From contig JABYQN010000009.1 in assembly GCA_022606135.1 (NCBI GenBank), positions 2,009,001-2,073,000 on the forward strand: 64,000 nucleotides of DNA, in the 5' to 3' direction. The DNA comes from Fomes fomentarius. Its lineage: Eukaryota; Basidiomycota; Agaricomycetes; Polyporales; Polyporaceae. Of this stretch, positions 60,832-64,000 are shown piece by piece (position 1 is the first letter of the stretch; each line of letters starts with the position of its first letter). The notes under the pieces were generated by a model. The model was given only the letters and a program-made list of their open reading frames with translations. It ran no database searches and was not told the origin of the DNA. A program made the translations under genes and the position numbers.

Positions 60832-62195
60832 ATGATATCCTTTGGTTCTTTCGGCGACATCGTCTCCGCCGCCGACCTGGCCGTTCGCATTGCGAAGGCG
60901 CTGAGTTCGAGCTCCGGCTCATCCTACGAGTACCAACAACTCATACAAGAGCTCAACACGCTGGCGTACGTCCTGCAACTTGCAGACACTGCCACGCGAA
61001 CGGGAATGCTGCAGTGCGACGTTGCAAGTACTATAATCGCGGAGATCACTTCTTGCCGCGCAGTCATGGACAGACTCTGGGTAGCCCTAGAAGGCTCTCG
61101 GGACTTCCTCCAGGAACAGCCCTGCGGGGAGCTCGTGGAGGAAGATCGGGTGGGCGTTGTTCAAGACGCAAGATGTTCAGGAGACGAGGTCGAAGCTTGC
61201 GACTCACCGTCTCAACCTGATCGCCCTCATGACTGCGTGCAACATGTATGCTGTCCATACACAGTCTCACAAGCAATCTTCTCAGGAAGGACCTCGAGCA
61301 ACTCAGAGCTCAATCTACCGGGTTTGAGCGGTCCCTTCGCATCCGCTTGGACGGGATATACAGCGTGGTCAGCTAGCTTCCGCAGAAGCTGGGGTGCACA
61401 CTCGCAAATGGAGTCAGTCATTGTCAAGGACTTCAGATGGGGTGCACACTCGCAAATGGAGTCAGTCATTGTCAAGGACTTCAGAGGGGTCGAGACAATG
61501 CTGCCTATGGACCTCTGCCACGATGCGTACCAGATATGCCTGGCCCTCAATGTCGCTCGGAAGTGGGCTCCGTATCAGAAATACGCCGTCGAACAACAGT
61601 TATACTGTCTAGCATGGGAGGAGACCAAGTCTATCTGGAGCGCACATTACGCTGCGAATGCCCCCGCTTTGGAGCTCCACAACTTATATGATCAAGATTC
61701 TCATCTTGTCACGGTTTGAATGCAGTTGTAAGCTTTCCGCGGTCGAATCCGGGGACATATATCGCTTCTGTGAACTGTGCCTGGCCAGCAACCGACTGAG
61801 GTGCGCGATGCCAGAGCTTCGGATACTATATAAGCTCGCTGACCACCCCTGGTAATGCTAGTAAGTTTCGCTCTCTCCTGTCAGCAGATGATCAGCCGTC
61901 ATGGCAATTGGCGTGTCTCGGGAGCGCCTCTGCTAGTGACCGCGCTGAGTGCAAGGTGACTATAGAAGGTAGGTCGCCGCTTCATGTGGGTACTGAGGCT
62001 GGCCGATACCCTGCTGACGCACGCCCTGACAATGCGAACCAATTGCAGAGAGGGACGACGGAAGGCATACTCTCGTATTCCATGATCCATCCTTCGCTGG
62101 CTGTGCAGTGAGCAATGTGGGCGTGCCGGTGTCCCACCTGCCCTGGATCACAGCGGACGACGGCGCCCGCGGGGTAATGCTTCCGCAATTCGGTG
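60832..62195 (+). pseudogene. Decayed paralogue of the helical-domain/ULD gene
   Basis: The N-terminal domain (MISFGSFGDIVSAADLAVRI...YVLQLADTATRTGML) aligns closely with the preceding gene. After MDRLW, 11 bases present in that gene are missing, which throws the frame. The SSWRKIGWALFKTQD stretch continues in the new frame. After the intron (about 61246-61288) the coiled segment runs to SVVS and a TAG at about 61371-61373. A 48-bp tandem duplication (61390-61437 and 61438-61485) follows, with a further frame change before RGVETMLPMDLCHD. Homologues of the C-terminal pieces persist (FHDPSFAGCAVSNVGVPVSH near 62080-62140). With at least four lesions it is a pseudogene. Confidence 0.75.
61390..61485 (+). 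repeat. Exact 48-bp tandem duplication
   Basis: Bases 61390-61437 are repeated at 61438-61485 without a mismatch. Because 48 is a multiple of three it does not itself shift the frame. The preceding intact paralogue has a single copy of this segment. The exactness points to a recent event. Confidence 0.9.
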
Positions 62196-62457
62196 AGCAC
62201 CGCCGGTATGCTCTAGGGAGAAACTACAGAGTCTGATCCTCGGCTCGATTCCGTCCAGGCTATCTTCCGTCGAGATAAGACTCGTCGAGAGACTGCCATG
62301 GAGAACGGGGTTTCAGGGTGGGAATTGTCGCAGGAGCCTTTATATGATCATAATGAGTGAATCCACGGAAGAACCCGAATCGTCCAAATATAAAGCAGGA
62401 TGAGTAACACAGCATACCACGGAGTCGACAGGCCCGGCTCTCCCTTTAACGTTCAGA

Positions 62458-63904
62458 TTATCTCGCGCCCCAGCTTTGGAACGCGATATCCCAGATCACC
62501 TCAGCAGACACGGTGTCTTCATGCTCCAGCACACTCTCCGCCTCGGCCACGAACCGTAAGAAATGCTTCCCGTCAGCCCACGCGCGCGGTAATCGCTCGA
62601 TTTGCCGCGCCCTGACCGGGCCTAGAACGTGTGCGAACAGCTGCTGGGCGCCACTCCGGTGCAGCACGTCTGTGAGTGCTGCGCGAAGGCGGATGAGGTC
62701 GGGGTGCGGCGGCGGGAAATCGAGTACTGTGGATGTGGAGTTGTGGGGGCCTTGACTCTGTGTATCTTGTCGCAGGTCGGGCTGCGAGGTGCCGCGGAAG
62801 GTGACGCTGTCGGTGATGTGCTCGGTGCCGCCGCCGCCGCCATGGGTGGGATAAATCACGATGCGGTAGTGGTTTGAAGTCTGCAAGGACGCGCGAGAGT
62901 CAGGAACAGCTTCGTCGGCGTGAATGATACGCATCTCGTTGGGATGGTGTACCTCGGTAGGCTTCAACGTCCACAGATGCTCTTCGAAAGCGAACGCGGG
63001 GTTCACGCTTAAACAAAGGCGGTTCTGCGGGCCGTCGATGTCCGATAGAAGAGCGTGAGGGAATGGGCTGAAGTGCTGTAGCATGTCGAGGGTGACCCGC
63101 GTCGCGGGGTCCTGCCAAACAAATCAGAGTCAAACGGCTGTCGGATGCATAGCACGTAGAAGGAACACGAACAGTGGATTGCGCTACGAATGGCTTCAGA
63201 ATGTGGGGGATTTGCATTGGCGTGTATCTGACCGAGGATTCTGGGTGGTCGTACAAAAACTCGGATTCGTAGCTGTCGTCGACAAGGCCCGTCATAAAGC
63301 ATTTGAACCGGTCGCGCCGCTTCACCTGAAGAATGATCCTTTCGTGTCGCTCCTGCTCGGGACAAGTATTCGAGTCGCATGTGTCGCTACCACAACCGCA
63401 CTGCTCTGGCCGTGCGGCCCACAGATCTGCATAAACTACCACGGGAGTCAGCACGGGTCCACAACAGGGTGCATGAGACGGGTTACAGGGCCAAAGCATA
63501 TACGCCATCAAGGTGAACGCAAGCCGCGATAGTCGCAGAGCTAACTGCTCATCCGCGCCCGAAGGTTCGTGTATTGCGCTCGCACATACAGCGGCGGAGA
63601 TGTAGCGTGCGCCTGCTTCGAGGCCTAGGTCGTCCGCGGCAGCGTACATCGCATCGACCATCCTCCGAGCAGTGAGCGTGCAGCTTGATGGACGTGAGTG
63701 TTCGTCGCTCGTGAGCTGATCAATCCAGGACGGCCTGTTGTACGCGGAGTATGCAGGCTGGTCTAGCACGGAGAGCAAATTGAGTGCGCGCTGGTGTAGG
63801 TCAGGGGTTAGGATGTTCGAGTCGGATATCAGGGTGTGCACGGATCGTCTGTACGCCTCGTCGTATGACGGAGGAAAGAGGCAGCGGTTGTCCACTTGTG
63901 GCAT
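62458..63904 (-). CDS. HNH-nuclease-domain protein of the basidiomycete type
   Basis: Minus-strand exons 63904-63173 and 63111-62458 give 461 residues in phase. The start is the ATG at 63904 (MPQVDNRCLFPPSYDEAYRRS). The N-terminal half is helical. A Cys-rich insert follows (CGCGSDTCDSNTCPEQE). The HNH-like core starts ILQVKRRDRFKCFMTGLVDD. It continues IPHILKPF, crosses the intron, and has FPHALLSDIDGPQNRLCLSV and FAFEEHLWTL. This is the layout of the HNH family expanded in agaricomycetes, where the catalytic His lies in the A-H-I-like motif, here PHI. The C-terminal tail contains DFPPPHPDLIRLRAALTDVL. Whether it is an active nuclease is unknown. The 61-nt intron uses a GTTCGT donor. Confidence 0.8.
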
Positions 63905-64000
63905 TGTGATGATAGACGGTCTGAGGGGGTCTGAAGGTTCGCAAAGGGTGTGTTGCAAGTAATGTGAATACCCCTTTGCGAAATTTTCAGACGCGGAGGA
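63905..64000. other. Upstream region of the HNH gene at window edge
   Basis: Remaining 96 bp up to the window end. The HNH frame stays open a little further upstream without another ATG. Confidence 0.4.

Overview
The window is nuclear DNA of an agaricomycete basidiomycete, most likely a wood- or litter-decaying polypore-type species. The evidence is dense short introns (about 46-180 nt, GT..AG), a CBM1-GH5 endoglucanase, an intron-rich intracellular GH1 beta-glucosidase, DUF6533 and PTH11/rhodopsin-like 7-TM proteins, BTB proteins, RBR-type E3 ligases and ULD-type proteins. Both tRNA genes contain introns.

Layout. 0-6 kb: 5'-truncated endoglucanase, a broken tandem-BTB gene and a secreted S1/P1 nuclease. 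6-8 kb: a large acidic protein. 8-11 kb: almost gene-free, with coding-like relics. 11-12.5 kb: 7-TM receptor-like protein. 14.7-19.4 kb: a D-arabinitol dehydrogenase-type MDR enzyme divergent from CTP synthase. 20-22.6 kb: COP9 signalosome subunit 5 head-to-head with an OXLD1-type mitochondrial protein. 23-29.5 kb: GH1 beta-glucosidase, an ABC-F ATPase and ribosomal protein eL20. 30.6-36.9 kb: three tandem minus-strand RING-IBR-RING genes. 37-43.5 kb: a decayed gene, a Kre9/Knh1-like GPI protein, tRNA-His, a DUF6533 7-TM protein and an Mtf2-like mitochondrial protein. 43.5-47.1 kb: no confident gene. 47-52.3 kb: cyclophilin A, a methionine-permease-type transporter and a small hydrophilic protein, then tRNA-Lys. 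53.6-56.7 kb: a two-RRM protein. 56.7-59 kb: an intergenic stretch with nested inverted repeats. 59-62.2 kb: a helical-domain/ULD gene plus a decayed paralogue. 62.4-63.9 kb: an HNH-nuclease-type protein.

Exon models were built by hand: GT..AG sites were chosen so that phases match and family motifs are restored. Where several exons are listed, the summed coding length is a multiple of three unless stated. Housekeeping genes (CTP synthase, CSN5, eL20, cyclophilin, ABC-F) alternate with fast-evolving agaricomycete families (RBR, ULD, BTB, DUF6533, HNH). The latter hold the tandem copies and broken genes. I see no biosynthetic cluster or intact transposon. The least ordinary parts are the RBR triplet, the ULD gene/pseudogene pair and the nested repeat element.
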